DNA of 64,000 nt from Chthoniobacterales bacterium (GTDB taxonomy: Bacteria > Verrucomicrobiota > Verrucomicrobiia > Chthoniobacterales > UBA10450): positions 1 to 64,000 of the forward strand of contig QHBM01000156.1 in assembly GCA_003244145.1 (NCBI GenBank), given 5' to 3'. Made by a program: the position numbers and the translations under genes. The first letter of the stretch is position 1, and every line of letters starts with the position of its first letter. The notes beneath the pieces are model-generated. The model ran no database searches. It had not been told where the DNA came from and saw only the letters and a list, made by a program, of their open reading frames with translations. Positions 37,945 through 48,133 of this stretch are shown here, in pieces.

Positions 37945-38481
37945 CTACGCCTTGGGCGCGGCGGTCTTGGCCGCTTCCGAAACCATTTTCTTGAAGGCGT
38001 CGGTCGACGCTTTCACGGTCGCGATCGGTCCAGTCATTTTGATGAAGACGTTTCCATCCGCGTTCTCGAGGATCGCGCCGCAAAGCGCGTAACCGGGCAT
38101 CGGCGTAGTCGGACCGCCGGGCATGCCGCTGCTGAAAGTGCCGTCGGTCATGACGAAAGTGATCTTCACCGAACCAACCTGAACGTTTTCGGTGATCCGG
38201 TTTTGTTCGCTCCCGGGGAATTGGGCATACCACCGGGCGACGTTGTCGGCCGCCGTCCCGCCCTGGCCGGTGCCGAATTGGAAGAACGTCACTTCCGCCT
38301 TCGCTCCGTCTGGCCCGACTTCGAGCTGCGCTTTTCGCATCGGCGAAGAGGGCGTCGCGGCTTTCCATGCATCGGGCACGGTAAAGGTAAATGCGCCGAT
38401 CTTGATTGGGGGCGCGGGCTCAGCCTGGGACGTCACAACGCCGAGCAGGAAAATCGCGGCGAGCAAAAATAGTGTTCTCAT
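37945..38481 (-). CDS. Secreted hypothetical protein
   Basis: Signal peptide MRTLFLLAAIFLLGVVTSQA; ordinary codon usage. Confidence 0.65.
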   Translation of the reverse strand: MRTLFLLAAIFLLGVVTSQAEPAPPIKIGAFTFTVPDAWKAATPSSPMRKAQLEVGPDGAKAEVTFFQFGTGQGGTAADNVARWYAQFPGSEQNRITENVQVGSVKITFVMTDGTFSSGMPGGPTTPMPGYALCGAILENADGNVFIKMTGPIATVKASTDAFKKMVSEAAKTAAPKA

Positions 38482-38587
38482 GAAGAAGAATAATCGAGAA
38501 CCGCCGGAATGGAATTCCTCCGAGGCGGAGCGGGAAGGCCACGCTCGACAGTAGGCGCAACGAGGCACACATTATCACTCTTTCCTT

Positions 38588-40303
38588 ATGCGTTTCCGAT
38601 TTTTCCTTTCCGCGATGAGCCTGCTTCTATGCGGGATCTGTTTCGCTCAGACGGCCGACATGCCGGCGGCGGATTCGAGCTCGCTCGATTTCAAGCAGTT
38701 CGGTTTGCTCGCGATCCAGGATGGCGGGCGCCGCAAGCCGATCGACACCTTCGCGCGCGAGACCCTGATCAAGATCACGGGCCGCTCGAGTTACACCTCG
38801 GACGCCAAGACCTGGGAGGCGAACGATTTCGTCCTTTCCATGCTGCTCGACACTCACAAATGGCAGGAAGAGCCGATGATCCTGGTGTCGCTAGGTCAGT
38901 TGATTGAACAGCTCGGCCTCGACAAAACGAAGAAACGTTTTTCGTTCGCGCAATTGACGGCGCTGCCGGAGTTGAACCGGCTCGCGGGCGAAGCGCACGC
39001 CCTCCGCAAAGCGGAAAAGCCGCTTTCGCGCGTGCAAAGTGAAGTCATGAACGTGAGCGAACGGCTCGCACTCTTCGCGCACGTCATGGATGGGAGCGCG
39101 TTTCTCCTCGTGCCGGCGCCCGCGAAAACGACCGACCCGTGGATCGTGCCGCCGGCTTTTGCGGAACATTATCAGGAGGCGCAGTTCGCCCCGGTGCAGA
39201 CGCAATTGCAGACGATGGCGAACTCCTATGTGCGCGGCGACGGCTTCGCCTTCGGCCGCGCGGCGAACCAGCTTCGCGATGGCTTGCGCGGCTTGAGCCC
39301 GAAGATTTACCCCGAGGAATCGCAGTTGCGGCTCGAATATTTTTACAATCACTGGGACGGCTTTTACCGCGCCGCCTGGTCGTATGGGGTTGCGCTTCTC
39401 CTGCTGGGGATTGCCTACGCGAGGTCGCGCGACGGCGCCTCGATCCTGAAAAAGATCGGCGTTTCGCTCGCGATCGTCGGCCTGCTCTTTCACGCCAGCG
39501 GCATCGCGATGCGCTGCCTGATCGCGGGCCGGCCGCCGGTGACAAACATGTATGAGTCGATCATTTGGGTTTCGTTCGCCGTTTCGTTTTTCGGGATGAT
39601 CTTTTTCGCGCGATACCGGACGCCGGTCTATCTGCTCGCCGCCTTGCCGGTCTCGCTGGTCGCGCTGTTGCTCGTGCATCAAATGCCGATCGCGATGCCG
39701 TCGAGTATCGATCCGCTCGTGCCGGTTTTGCGCGATAATTTCTGGCTCACGATTCACGTCCTCACCATCACGTTGAGCTACGCGGCCTTCGCCCTTGCGA
39801 TGGGATTCGGCCACATTTTGCTTTATCGCTATGCGCGCAATCCCGTTTCCGCGCGCGGGGACCAGCCGATGCATTTCTGGCTTTACCGGGTGCTTCAGCT
39901 CGGCGTGATTTTGCTGGCGGCGGGAACAATCCTCGGTGGCGTCTGGGCGAATTATTCATGGGGCCGCTTTTGGGGCTGGGATCCGAAGGAAACCTGGGCG
40001 CTGATTGCGCTGCTTTGTTATATCCTCACGCTCCACGGCCGGCTCGCGGGCTGGTGGACGCAATTCGGTTTGGTGGTGGCGAGCGTGGTTTGTTTTCTCG
40101 CGGTCCTGATGGCGTGGTATGGCGTGAACTTCGTTCTCGGCAAAGGCTTGCACAGTTATGGCTTCGGCATTGGCGGCGAAACCTACGTCGCGAGTTTCGT
40201 CATCGCGGACCTGTTGTTCGTCGGTTTCGCCACTTGGCGTTATCGGAGCAGCAAGAAAACTGTGGCGAATCGAAGCGTCGAGAGGGAATCGGTCGCGGTT
40301 TAG
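38588..40303 (+). CDS. ccsA: Cytochrome c biogenesis protein CcsA-like
   Basis: WWD-type motif GGVWANYSWGRFWGWDPKETWALI; multiple TM helices. Confidence 0.85.
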   Translation: MRFRFFLSAMSLLLCGICFAQTADMPAADSSSLDFKQFGLLAIQDGGRRKPIDTFARETLIKITGRSSYTSDAKTWEANDFVLSMLLDTHKWQEEPMILVSLGQLIEQLGLDKTKKRFSFAQLTALPELNRLAGEAHALRKAEKPLSRVQSEVMNVSERLALFAHVMDGSAFLLVPAPAKTTDPWIVPPAFAEHYQEAQFAPVQTQLQTMANSYVRGDGFAFGRAANQLRDGLRGLSPKIYPEESQLRLEYFYNHWDGFYRAAWSYGVALLLLGIAYARSRDGASILKKIGVSLAIVGLLFHASGIAMRCLIAGRPPVTNMYESIIWVSFAVSFFGMIFFARYRTPVYLLAALPVSLVALLLVHQMPIAMPSSIDPLVPVLRDNFWLTIHVLTITLSYAAFALAMGFGHILLYRYARNPVSARGDQPMHFWLYRVLQLGVILLAAGTILGGVWANYSWGRFWGWDPKETWALIALLCYILTLHGRLAGWWTQFGLVVASVVCFLAVLMAWYGVNFVLGKGLHSYGFGIGGETYVASFVIADLLFVGFATWRYRSSKKTVANRSVERESVAV

Positions 40304-41424
40304 CTCTCGCGCGCTGAATCCAGTTTGCGGAGCGCAAAAGCATAGGCGCCGATCGCGACGGCTTCGCTCGTGCCCGGACGCGATAGACCAACGCCAATCC
40401 GCGGAGAAGCATCGTAGGTTGCCATTCTAATGCTGCCCGGCACCGCAATCTCGTGCGTGGTGGTTCGAAGAAATTCTTGCATCTGTGCGGCATCTTCCAG
40501 GTTGAACGCCTCCGGAATCAAGCGACGCACACTCTCCTCGTTCGCGCTCGCGGCGTAGGCGCTGTTTAACTCGGCCATGAGGGCGGGCGAGAAGAGACGC
40601 CACGCGCCAGCCAATCCGCCTCCGACTACCGCCAGCCCGTCCACGATGGTCAAGGCTTGTCCCATGGCGTCGCCCACGACTTCACCCATCTGGTGAAATG
40701 CTTCACGCGCCGCCCACTCGTCACCCGGATATTCGCCTATCCCGATGGCGTAGATGAGTTTCGGGTCCGGTGTTTCCGCAAACGGGATGCCCGCCTTCTC
40801 CGCATAGATGCGCCGGACAGCGCGGATGCCGGCCGCTTCTTCAACTCTGGTTTGCGGGTTTAGCTTGTTGCGCAGCAGCCAGATCTCGGAGCCTAACGAG
40901 TTGTCGCCCAGGAAGAGCTTGCCATTTCGGACAATGCCGCCGCCAAAGCCAGTACCTAGGGTCACGCCGAAAAGGTTTCGGTATCGTTTGGGATTGCCGG
41001 CCTTTTCCAGGAGGCCGTTCACGTACGGAAGAAAACCGGCGATCGCTTCCCCATAGACAAAGAGGTCGCCGTCGTTGTTGATGAAAACCGGAAGGCCAAA
41101 GCGCTCTTCCAGCATCGGACCAAGGGCCACGCCGCCACGAAAGCCCGGCAGATGTTGTAAGTCGCCGATGACGCCGTTCGGGTAATCGGCCGGCCCGGGA
41201 AAGGCGAAGCTGATCGCAACCGGCGGTTGCGGACATTGCTCCATCGTCCAGCGAAAGCCCTCGACAATGTTGCCCAGACAGCGCTCCAGGTTATCGCCGC
41301 TGGAAGGAAGAGTAACCGTGCTTGTAATCAGTCGATTACCCTGCGTGGCGAAAAAGCGAAAGTTAGTTCCGCCCCCATCGAGGCTTAGGACCACACGCGG
41401 GTCGGTCGAGTAATCAGCCGTCAC
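40300..41424 (-). CDS. ROK-family sugar kinase
   Basis: LSLDGGGTNFRFF, FINNDGDLFVYGEA, GVTLGTGFGGGIV. Confidence 0.85.
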   Translation of the reverse strand: MTADYSTDPRVVLSLDGGGTNFRFFATQGNRLITSTVTLPSSGDNLERCLGNIVEGFRWTMEQCPQPPVAISFAFPGPADYPNGVIGDLQHLPGFRGGVALGPMLEERFGLPVFINNDGDLFVYGEAIAGFLPYVNGLLEKAGNPKRYRNLFGVTLGTGFGGGIVRNGKLFLGDNSLGSEIWLLRNKLNPQTRVEEAAGIRAVRRIYAEKAGIPFAETPDPKLIYAIGIGEYPGDEWAAREAFHQMGEVVGDAMGQALTIVDGLAVVGGGLAGAWRLFSPALMAELNSAYAASANEESVRRLIPEAFNLEDAAQMQEFLRTTTHEIAVPGSIRMATYDASPRIGVGLSRPGTSEAVAIGAYAFALRKLDSARES

Positions 41425-42805
41425 AAGTTACTCGTCCAACCCTGTGTCCCTTCCAGCCGTAGAAAGCCACATAGGCATAAGCAATCACCGGCACGATATA
41501 GGAGATCGGCAGGTTCCAATGATCGGCCACATATCCCTGAAGGGGAGGAAGGATAGCGCCGCCCAGGATTGCCATGACCAGAAGCGAGGAGGCCTGGCTC
41601 TTGTAAATGCCCGTGCCTTCAATCGCGAGCGAGAACGTGTTAGACCAACCAATCGAAGTAAACAGGCCAGCGCCAACCACGCACCACATCGCGAGCGTAC
41701 CTCCAGCCAAAATCGCCGTCACGAGCAGCGCAACCACCGCCAGGGAAAAAATCATCAGCGTCCGGCCCGCGAGCGATTTGCCCAACTGAAACAGGAGCCA
41801 GCAAAGGACGAGGAAAGGAAGATACATGCGGACCACGGTCCAACCGCGAATTGCTCCAAGAATAACAAAGGCCCCTATCGGAATGGCGCCGAGCAATAAC
41901 TGCTTCGTTCCCTTTGACAGGTCGCTCAACTCCACCGAGCCCATGAAACGCCCGATAAGCATGCCTCCCCAGAACAATGAAACGTAGCCGCTCGCTTGCA
42001 GTTGGGTCAGGCCGGCGACATGCGGCTGCCCGAGAAAGTTAATAATCGAACTGCCGACCGCCACCTCCCCGCCGACATAAAGAAAGATCGCGAGTGACCC
42101 CAGAGCTACATGTGGAAATTTGAGCGCGGCAAATCCGGGTTCGATCTTTCCCTGTCCGACATGGGGGAGGTTTACGAAGAAGAAAATTACCGCGAGAGCC
42201 GCGAAGACAACGCAAAAGGCCAGGTAAGGAACCTTGACTGACTCCGTGCCATGCGCGCCGGTGCGAGCGAAGTATTGGAAGATCAGATAACCGCCTACCA
42301 GCGGCCCCAGTGTCGTGCCGAGCGAGTTGAAGGCCTGAGCAAGGTTAAGCCTGCTAGAAGCGGTGCGTTCCGGCCCGAGAATGGTGACATAAGGATTTGC
42401 CGCGATCTGCAACATGGCGAAACCCAGACCCACCACGAACAGCGCCGCCAGGAAAAGCGGGTAGGAGAGAGAAGTGGCAGCGGGCCAGAAGAGAGCGCTG
42501 CCTGCGGCTGAAATCACCAGTCCAATAACCACGCCGTTTTTGTATCCGATTCGGGCAATGGGATCGCCGATCGCCACAGAGATGGCGAAGTAAAGCAACG
42601 AGCCGATAAAGTAAGCACCGAAGAAAGCGAACTGCACCAGCATGGCGTGGAAGTAATCCAGCGTGAAGGCGTCCTTGAAGCGCGGGATAAGAATGTCGTT
42701 GAAAACAGTCATGAATCCCCACATGAAGAAAAGGACGGTCATGATCGCGAACGGCCCCCGATAGGTCCGTCCGTGGTTCACTCCTGTGGTAGATTCTACC
42801 GTCAT
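41414..42805 (-). CDS. FucP-like MFS sugar transporter
   Basis: LFFMWGFMTVFNDILIPRFKDAFTL...QFAFFGAYFIGSL signature. Confidence 0.9.
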   Translation of the reverse strand: MTVESTTGVNHGRTYRGPFAIMTVLFFMWGFMTVFNDILIPRFKDAFTLDYFHAMLVQFAFFGAYFIGSLLYFAISVAIGDPIARIGYKNGVVIGLVISAAGSALFWPAATSLSYPLFLAALFVVGLGFAMLQIAANPYVTILGPERTASSRLNLAQAFNSLGTTLGPLVGGYLIFQYFARTGAHGTESVKVPYLAFCVVFAALAVIFFFVNLPHVGQGKIEPGFAALKFPHVALGSLAIFLYVGGEVAVGSSIINFLGQPHVAGLTQLQASGYVSLFWGGMLIGRFMGSVELSDLSKGTKQLLLGAIPIGAFVILGAIRGWTVVRMYLPFLVLCWLLFQLGKSLAGRTLMIFSLAVVALLVTAILAGGTLAMWCVVGAGLFTSIGWSNTFSLAIEGTGIYKSQASSLLVMAILGGAILPPLQGYVADHWNLPISYIVPVIAYAYVAFYGWKGHRVGRVTCDG

Positions 42806-42807
42806 GG

Positions 42808-45096
42808 CTACTCTGGGATCTTCGGTTGCGTGCCCCACTGACTTGGTCTGGGTCCCATGTTAAAGATCAGGGTCCCGCCGTTCTTTACTTCTCCGAAGGA
42901 TAGGAAGGGGTTATCCAACCTCTTCCCGTTCACCTCGACCGATTGCACATAAATGTTCTCGGCGGAAAGATTGTTTGCGATCGTGGTGAACTTCTTCCCG
43001 TTCGAAAGGTTTAGCTTGGCCTTCCTGAGTTGCGGCGCGCCGATCGCGTAGTAGTCGCTCCCCGGACAGACCGGATAAAAGCCGAGACAGGTAAACATAT
43101 ACCAGGCGGACATCTGGCCGCAGTCGTCATTGCCGCTGAGCGAATTTGGCTTGTTACCATACTGCGTTGTCACGATTTCGTGGAGACGCTCCGCCGCTTT
43201 CCAAGGCTGGCCCGCGTAGGAGTAGAGATAGATCACGTGATGGCTCGGCTCGTTGCCATGCCAGTATTCTCCGATTCGCCCCTGGATGTCGGACACACCT
43301 TTACTCTTATCGGCTTCCTTAAAAGTAAACAGGTCGTCGAGTTTCTTCGCGAACGCTTCCCGGCCTCCCATAAGCGCCATCAAACCGGGCACGTCGTGCG
43401 GAACGTACCAGGAATACTGCCAACTGGTTCCTTCGGTGAAATCGTTGACGCCGGCAGTCTCATCATAGAAATGCGGATTGAAAGGCGTATGCCACTTGCC
43501 TTGCGAATCCTTTCCGCGCATCAGGCCTACGGATGGATCGAAGAGATTTTTGTAACTGGCAGCTCGTTTGGAAAAAACGGCGAAGTCGTCCCGTTTGCCG
43601 AGCGCCTTTGCCATCCGGGCGATGCAGTAATCGTCGTAGGCGTATTCCAGCGTCTTCGAGACTGACTCGTTCTCTTTGTCGAACGGAACCCAACCAAGCT
43701 TCGCGTAGGTCGCGACATTGTCGTATCTTGGATTCGTCGCGGTCGTCTTGATGGCGTCATATGCCCGGTCCCGATTAATTCCGGGCACACCTTTAAGGTA
43801 AGCATCCACGATGACCGGGACCGCGTGATAACCGACCATGCACCAGGTCTCATTGGCCTGAAGCGACCAGATGGGGAGCATGTGCTCCACGCTTTGATCA
43901 TAGTGCGCGAGCATGGAGTTGATCATGTCGGCGTCGCGGGGCGCCTGGATCAAGGCGAAGAGCGGATGGGTGGCGCGGTAGGTGTCCCAGAGCGAAAAAA
44001 TCGTGTAGTTCGTGAAGCCCTTGGCCTGGTGGATATTTTGGTCCAGTCCGCGATACTCGCCGGTCACGTCCTGGTAAAGGCTCGGGGCGAGAAAGGCATG
44101 GTAGAGCGAAGTGTAGAAAGTTTCCTTTTCTTCCCGCGAACCTTCGATCTCGATGCGAGCCAGTTCCTTGTCCCATTTAGTTCGCGTCTGTTCCCGCACT
44201 TTCTCGAAATTCCAGTCGTGAATCTCAGTATCGAGGTTCTTGAGGGCGTTCTCGGCGCTGATGGCAGAGACAGCTACCTTGATGACGATGGTTTGTCGGT
44301 CGCCGGTTTTGTAGTGGGCGAGGAATTGAAGGTTGGTGCCCGTGGCTTCCTTCTCGCTCCGAAACCGGTAGGTATTATAGACGACCGGTTTTCCGTCACT
44401 GAGGATTTCGGCTTTATCGAATGGCTTTGAATAGCGGGCCGCAAAATAGAGAGCCCGCTCTTTGGCCCAGCCATTCACGAGATGAAAACCGGTGATGGTC
44501 GAGTTGTCCTCCACGCGAAGATGCGACCAAATAACCTTCCACTTCTTGCCATTCAATACATGGGTCAGGTCGGTCAGGATCGAGGCATCGTCGCTCGCCG
44601 GGAAAGTCATTCGCATCATCCCCGCGCGTTCGCCTGCCGTCAGTTCGACCGTTACGCCGGACTTTTGCAGCTTCACTTTGTAGTAACCGGCCGAAGCAGT
44701 TTCTTCGTCATGGGAATAGCGCGACTGATACCCTGAGTCGGGATCGGTCTTGGTTCCCGAAACAAATTTCGGTTCGCCTACCTGCGGCACGAAAAGAAAG
44801 TCGCCCAGATCGGGAATTCCCGTTCCGCTCAAATGCGTCAGGCTAAACCCCATGATCGTGGGATCGGAGTATTCGTACCCCGAAGCGGTTTCCCAAAGCT
44901 CCTTCTCCGTGTCCGGCCCCAACTGAACCATGCCGAATGGCGCCGACGGCCCCGGGTAGGTATTGCCTTCTCCCTGGGTCCCGACGAAGGGACGCACGAA
45001 ATCAGAAAGTCGATTTGAATCCGTTGCGGGCGATCCGCCAAACACCGCTGGTGCAAGCAAGAGCAGGCAGCAAAAGCGAAGGAAGAAAATTTTCAC
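42808..45096 (-). CDS. GH92-family alpha-mannosidase, secreted
   Basis: VRPFVGTQGEGNTYPGPSAPFGMVQLGPDT, LTHLSGTGIPDLGD, GNDDCGQMSAWYMFTCLGFYPVCPG. Confidence 0.93.
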   Translation of the reverse strand: MKIFFLRFCCLLLLAPAVFGGSPATDSNRLSDFVRPFVGTQGEGNTYPGPSAPFGMVQLGPDTEKELWETASGYEYSDPTIMGFSLTHLSGTGIPDLGDFLFVPQVGEPKFVSGTKTDPDSGYQSRYSHDEETASAGYYKVKLQKSGVTVELTAGERAGMMRMTFPASDDASILTDLTHVLNGKKWKVIWSHLRVEDNSTITGFHLVNGWAKERALYFAARYSKPFDKAEILSDGKPVVYNTYRFRSEKEATGTNLQFLAHYKTGDRQTIVIKVAVSAISAENALKNLDTEIHDWNFEKVREQTRTKWDKELARIEIEGSREEKETFYTSLYHAFLAPSLYQDVTGEYRGLDQNIHQAKGFTNYTIFSLWDTYRATHPLFALIQAPRDADMINSMLAHYDQSVEHMLPIWSLQANETWCMVGYHAVPVIVDAYLKGVPGINRDRAYDAIKTTATNPRYDNVATYAKLGWVPFDKENESVSKTLEYAYDDYCIARMAKALGKRDDFAVFSKRAASYKNLFDPSVGLMRGKDSQGKWHTPFNPHFYDETAGVNDFTEGTSWQYSWYVPHDVPGLMALMGGREAFAKKLDDLFTFKEADKSKGVSDIQGRIGEYWHGNEPSHHVIYLYSYAGQPWKAAERLHEIVTTQYGNKPNSLSGNDDCGQMSAWYMFTCLGFYPVCPGSDYYAIGAPQLRKAKLNLSNGKKFTTIANNLSAENIYVQSVEVNGKRLDNPFLSFGEVKNGGTLIFNMGPRPSQWGTQPKIPE

Positions 45097-46466
45097 CAGG
45101 TGCGGCGAAACGGGTGTGCTTCGGTGTTAAAAACAACCTTGTCGAACTCCAAAGCGCTGGGAGCCGCGAAGAGGAGATAGAAATATTTGAATGTCTCGGC
45201 GAGGGCGAAGCTCTCCATCTCGTCGCGTTGTTGTTTGGTGACGATGTCGGAAAGTGCAGCGTAACCGGCTTCGGTGCGACAATACTTAACGAAGTCGTTG
45301 AAGATCGTCTCGCCCATCTGCCGATACTGCTGATCCTTCGTGTAGTGATAAAGGTAGTAGGTCGATTCCACGATCTCCGGACGCAGGTGATAGGTCTTTG
45401 CTTTAACCTCCATCGTTTTGTAATCGATGACTTCCGGTTCGATGCCGTGCAAATTCCACATCTTGAAGGAGGAGGATTGGAGCCGGCGGGCACGCGGCAC
45501 GTCGCCGGAAAGGGCAAGCACGGCCGGGAAGAAGGCATCGAGCGCTCCGTAGGTGGTCTCGGTGCGCTTGCCCGTGACCATGTCCGCGTGGCCGTACCAT
45601 AGTTCGCCGCCGACCTCATCGGCAAGGTATTGATTGATCGCGGGAATACTCGCGTTCCACATCTCGAGGCACTCTTTGTCCCCAAACAAAAGCCAGCACT
45701 TCCAAAGGTATTCGTAGTAGGAATCGATCCCCCCGCTGATGTGACTGTCGTTATCGGTCCACGCGCCGGTTTCGACATTAATGGTGGACCCGACCAGACC
45801 GATCGGCGAACGGCGTTTGTAGGTCTCAACCAGGGCTCGTTTCGCTGTGTCGTAGAAGATCGGCTTGCCCGTCAGTTTACTTAACGCGCCGAATTCGAGG
45901 AGGAGCGTGCCGGTTTCCGCGGGATTCGACATGGGATCGCGGACCTGGCCGGTGCGAAGGTTAACATAGACGTAAGGAAGCCCAGTTGGTGAATTGAAGG
46001 CGGGAAGAAGTCTATTTCCCAAATCTTCGGCCAGGTCCAGCAGGCGTTTGTCGCCGGTGAGTTGGTAGCTCGAAAGCAATCCGCCCAGCAGCCGGATCGT
46101 TATCTCGAAATTCTTGACATAGATGTCGCGATCAAAAGAGAGATCCTTAACGATGAGCGCCTGCGCTTTCGCGGCTTCGGCGTCGAGCTTCATCAAGATC
46201 AAAGTGTCGAGCGCATCGACCGGCGTCATCAAAAGCGATTGCCCATACCAATCGTGCGCGGTCTTGCTCAAAGGCCGCAAGGCGTCATGACCCCACGCAT
46301 AACGTTCGTAATTCGCCCAAGCGTGCAGGAATTCGGCCTTCACGCGTTCGGCGACTGCGCGCGCGTGAGTTTGTTCCCGCGACCGCTGGCATCCCGGCAT
46401 GGCGAACAGCGTCAGGACTGTGAGCAACGACACGGCTTTGGCTCGCGCGGATTTTTTCACGACCAC
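45093..46466 (-). CDS. GH47-family (class I) alpha-mannosidase, secreted
   Basis: YAWGHDALRPLSKTAHDWYG...DALDTLILM; GGIDSYYEYLWK; LRPEIVESTYYLY; C-terminal FNTEAHPF. Confidence 0.9.
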   Translation of the reverse strand: MVVKKSARAKAVSLLTVLTLFAMPGCQRSREQTHARAVAERVKAEFLHAWANYERYAWGHDALRPLSKTAHDWYGQSLLMTPVDALDTLILMKLDAEAAKAQALIVKDLSFDRDIYVKNFEITIRLLGGLLSSYQLTGDKRLLDLAEDLGNRLLPAFNSPTGLPYVYVNLRTGQVRDPMSNPAETGTLLLEFGALSKLTGKPIFYDTAKRALVETYKRRSPIGLVGSTINVETGAWTDNDSHISGGIDSYYEYLWKCWLLFGDKECLEMWNASIPAINQYLADEVGGELWYGHADMVTGKRTETTYGALDAFFPAVLALSGDVPRARRLQSSSFKMWNLHGIEPEVIDYKTMEVKAKTYHLRPEIVESTYYLYHYTKDQQYRQMGETIFNDFVKYCRTEAGYAALSDIVTKQQRDEMESFALAETFKYFYLLFAAPSALEFDKVVFNTEAHPFRRTW

Positions 46467-46535
46467 ACAGGTAGGGTCAAACGCCCGGCAGGATGGTGTC
46501 GAGAAGATTTTAGAAAACAGCGCCCGACTTAGAGA

Positions 46536-46610
<75 letters not shown>

Positions 46611-46718
46611 GTCGGAAATGAGGTTCGAGATTATGGACTGCCGCCATTTGGTTGGCAAGTTGATCAAGGAGAATGGACACGCAGCGTCTCCATTCCAAAA
46701 TGCGCGGCGCGCGCGAAG

Positions 46719-47270
46719 TCAGGCCGCGAGCTTGGCGGCGTCTTTGTGCCCGAGAATGCGGACCGTCTGCTGAAGCTGCTCCACTTTGAGCGGCTTTTTC
46801 AGGACAGTGATAGGACCCTTCGACAGAATGCGATCGAGCATTTCGCTGTCGGGATAACCGGTGATAACCACGATGGGCAATTCCGGATCGGCCTTTTTCG
46901 CGGCATCATAGACATCGTCAGCCGGGCCGTCGGGCAATTTCAAATCGAGGAAAAGAAGGTCGAATTTCTGTTTCGCGAGCGCCGCAATTGCTTCCTTCAC
47001 CGTGCCGACCACGACACGGCTGAACCCGATTTTCTTCAGGAAAATCTTGAACAAGCTTTGAAGGCTCTCGTCGTCATCGACCACAAGCACAGTTGGTTGC
47101 CCCGACTTGTCTTCCTTCAAAATGTCCTTGTCGAGCGACGCTTTTTTGATGCGCCAACGGCCACCGATCTGGATGGCCGGGAGCTGGCCGCGCTGCACCA
47201 GATAGTAAACGGTCGGCAACGGAATCCGGAGGTATTTGGCCGTTTCCTTGACCGTTAAGAGGTTATGCAT
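46719..47270 (-). CDS. Excisionase-type HTH + C-terminal receiver domain
   Basis: LTVKETAKYLRIPLPTVYYLVQRGQLPAIQIGGRWRI then VLVVDDDESLQSLF, LLFLDLKLPDG, VLKKPLK. Confidence 0.85.
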   Translation of the reverse strand: MHNLLTVKETAKYLRIPLPTVYYLVQRGQLPAIQIGGRWRIKKASLDKDILKEDKSGQPTVLVVDDDESLQSLFKIFLKKIGFSRVVVGTVKEAIAALAKQKFDLLFLDLKLPDGPADDVYDAAKKADPELPIVVITGYPDSEMLDRILSKGPITVLKKPLKVEQLQQTVRILGHKDAAKLAA

Positions 47271-47509
47271 TGGAGAAAAACAGCAACTTGCGCTCCGATG
47301 GGCAAGCCTTTTCGCTATCAGAGCATTATAACATTTATAGTCCGTGTCAATCCTTCATTCCGGTTTTCTCGTTGGAACGGCCTGGGAACGGCCTCGGCGC
47401 ACGACCCAAAAACCGCGGATTGCCCCGCAAATGTCGCGAAACAGGCCGGGGCTCTGGCCTACTTCATCGCTGGACAAGGGGGGAAGCGAGGTGGACTATT
47501 CCCACCTTC

Positions 47510-48133
47510 ATGAGCGCTCTCTTCTTCAAGCGGTTTCTGCAACGTCCCTTTCAAATCGCTTCGATCATGCCGAGCTCAAAGGCGCTGGTGAAACGAGTGG
47601 CGCGGAAGATGGATTTCAGCCAACCGCGCGTGATCGCGGAGTATGGACCGGGCGAGGGCGTTCACTCCCGCGAGATCGCGCGCCGGATGTCGGCTGATTC
47701 AAAATTGCTCCTGTTCGAGCTGGACCCGGCCTTTTGCCGTGACCTCAAGCGCCAGTTCGCCGGCGACCCTCGCGTCCATGTCGTGAATGGGGACGCGGCC
47801 CGTTTGCCGGAGGAACTGGAGCACCGCGGCATTCCTCATTGTGACTACATTCTTTCCGGGATCCCCTTCAGTATTCTCGAGATTAAAAAGAAACGCGCCT
47901 TGCTCGAGAAAACCTACGAAGCGCTGGCGGATGGCGGCAGCTTCATTATCTACCAGGTCACGAACGAACTCCGGCAGCACGCTACCTTGTTCCATCGCGC
48001 GGACTCGGAGTATTTCCTGCAAAATATTCCACCGATGTTCATCACCGTTTTCCAAAAAACGAACCGGCTGAATGGCCATCGGCGCCCTCTGCGGCGGACG
48101 GCGGAACTCTCCACAAACCATCGCTCGGCATGA
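47510..48133 (+). CDS. SAM-dependent methyltransferase (phospholipid N-methyltransferase/RsmA-like)
   Basis: VIAEYGPGEGVHSREIARRM, LLLFELDPAF, DYILSGIPFSIL. Confidence 0.75.
   Translation: MSALFFKRFLQRPFQIASIMPSSKALVKRVARKMDFSQPRVIAEYGPGEGVHSREIARRMSADSKLLLFELDPAFCRDLKRQFAGDPRVHVVNGDAARLPEELEHRGIPHCDYILSGIPFSILEIKKKRALLEKTYEALADGGSFIIYQVTNELRQHATLFHRADSEYFLQNIPPMFITVFQKTNRLNGHRRPLRRTAELSTNHRSA

Noticed and set aside
38891-39874. 327-aa minus-strand ORF opposite ccsA
   Set aside because: Arg/His/Asp-rich antisense translation of a clear membrane protein gene.
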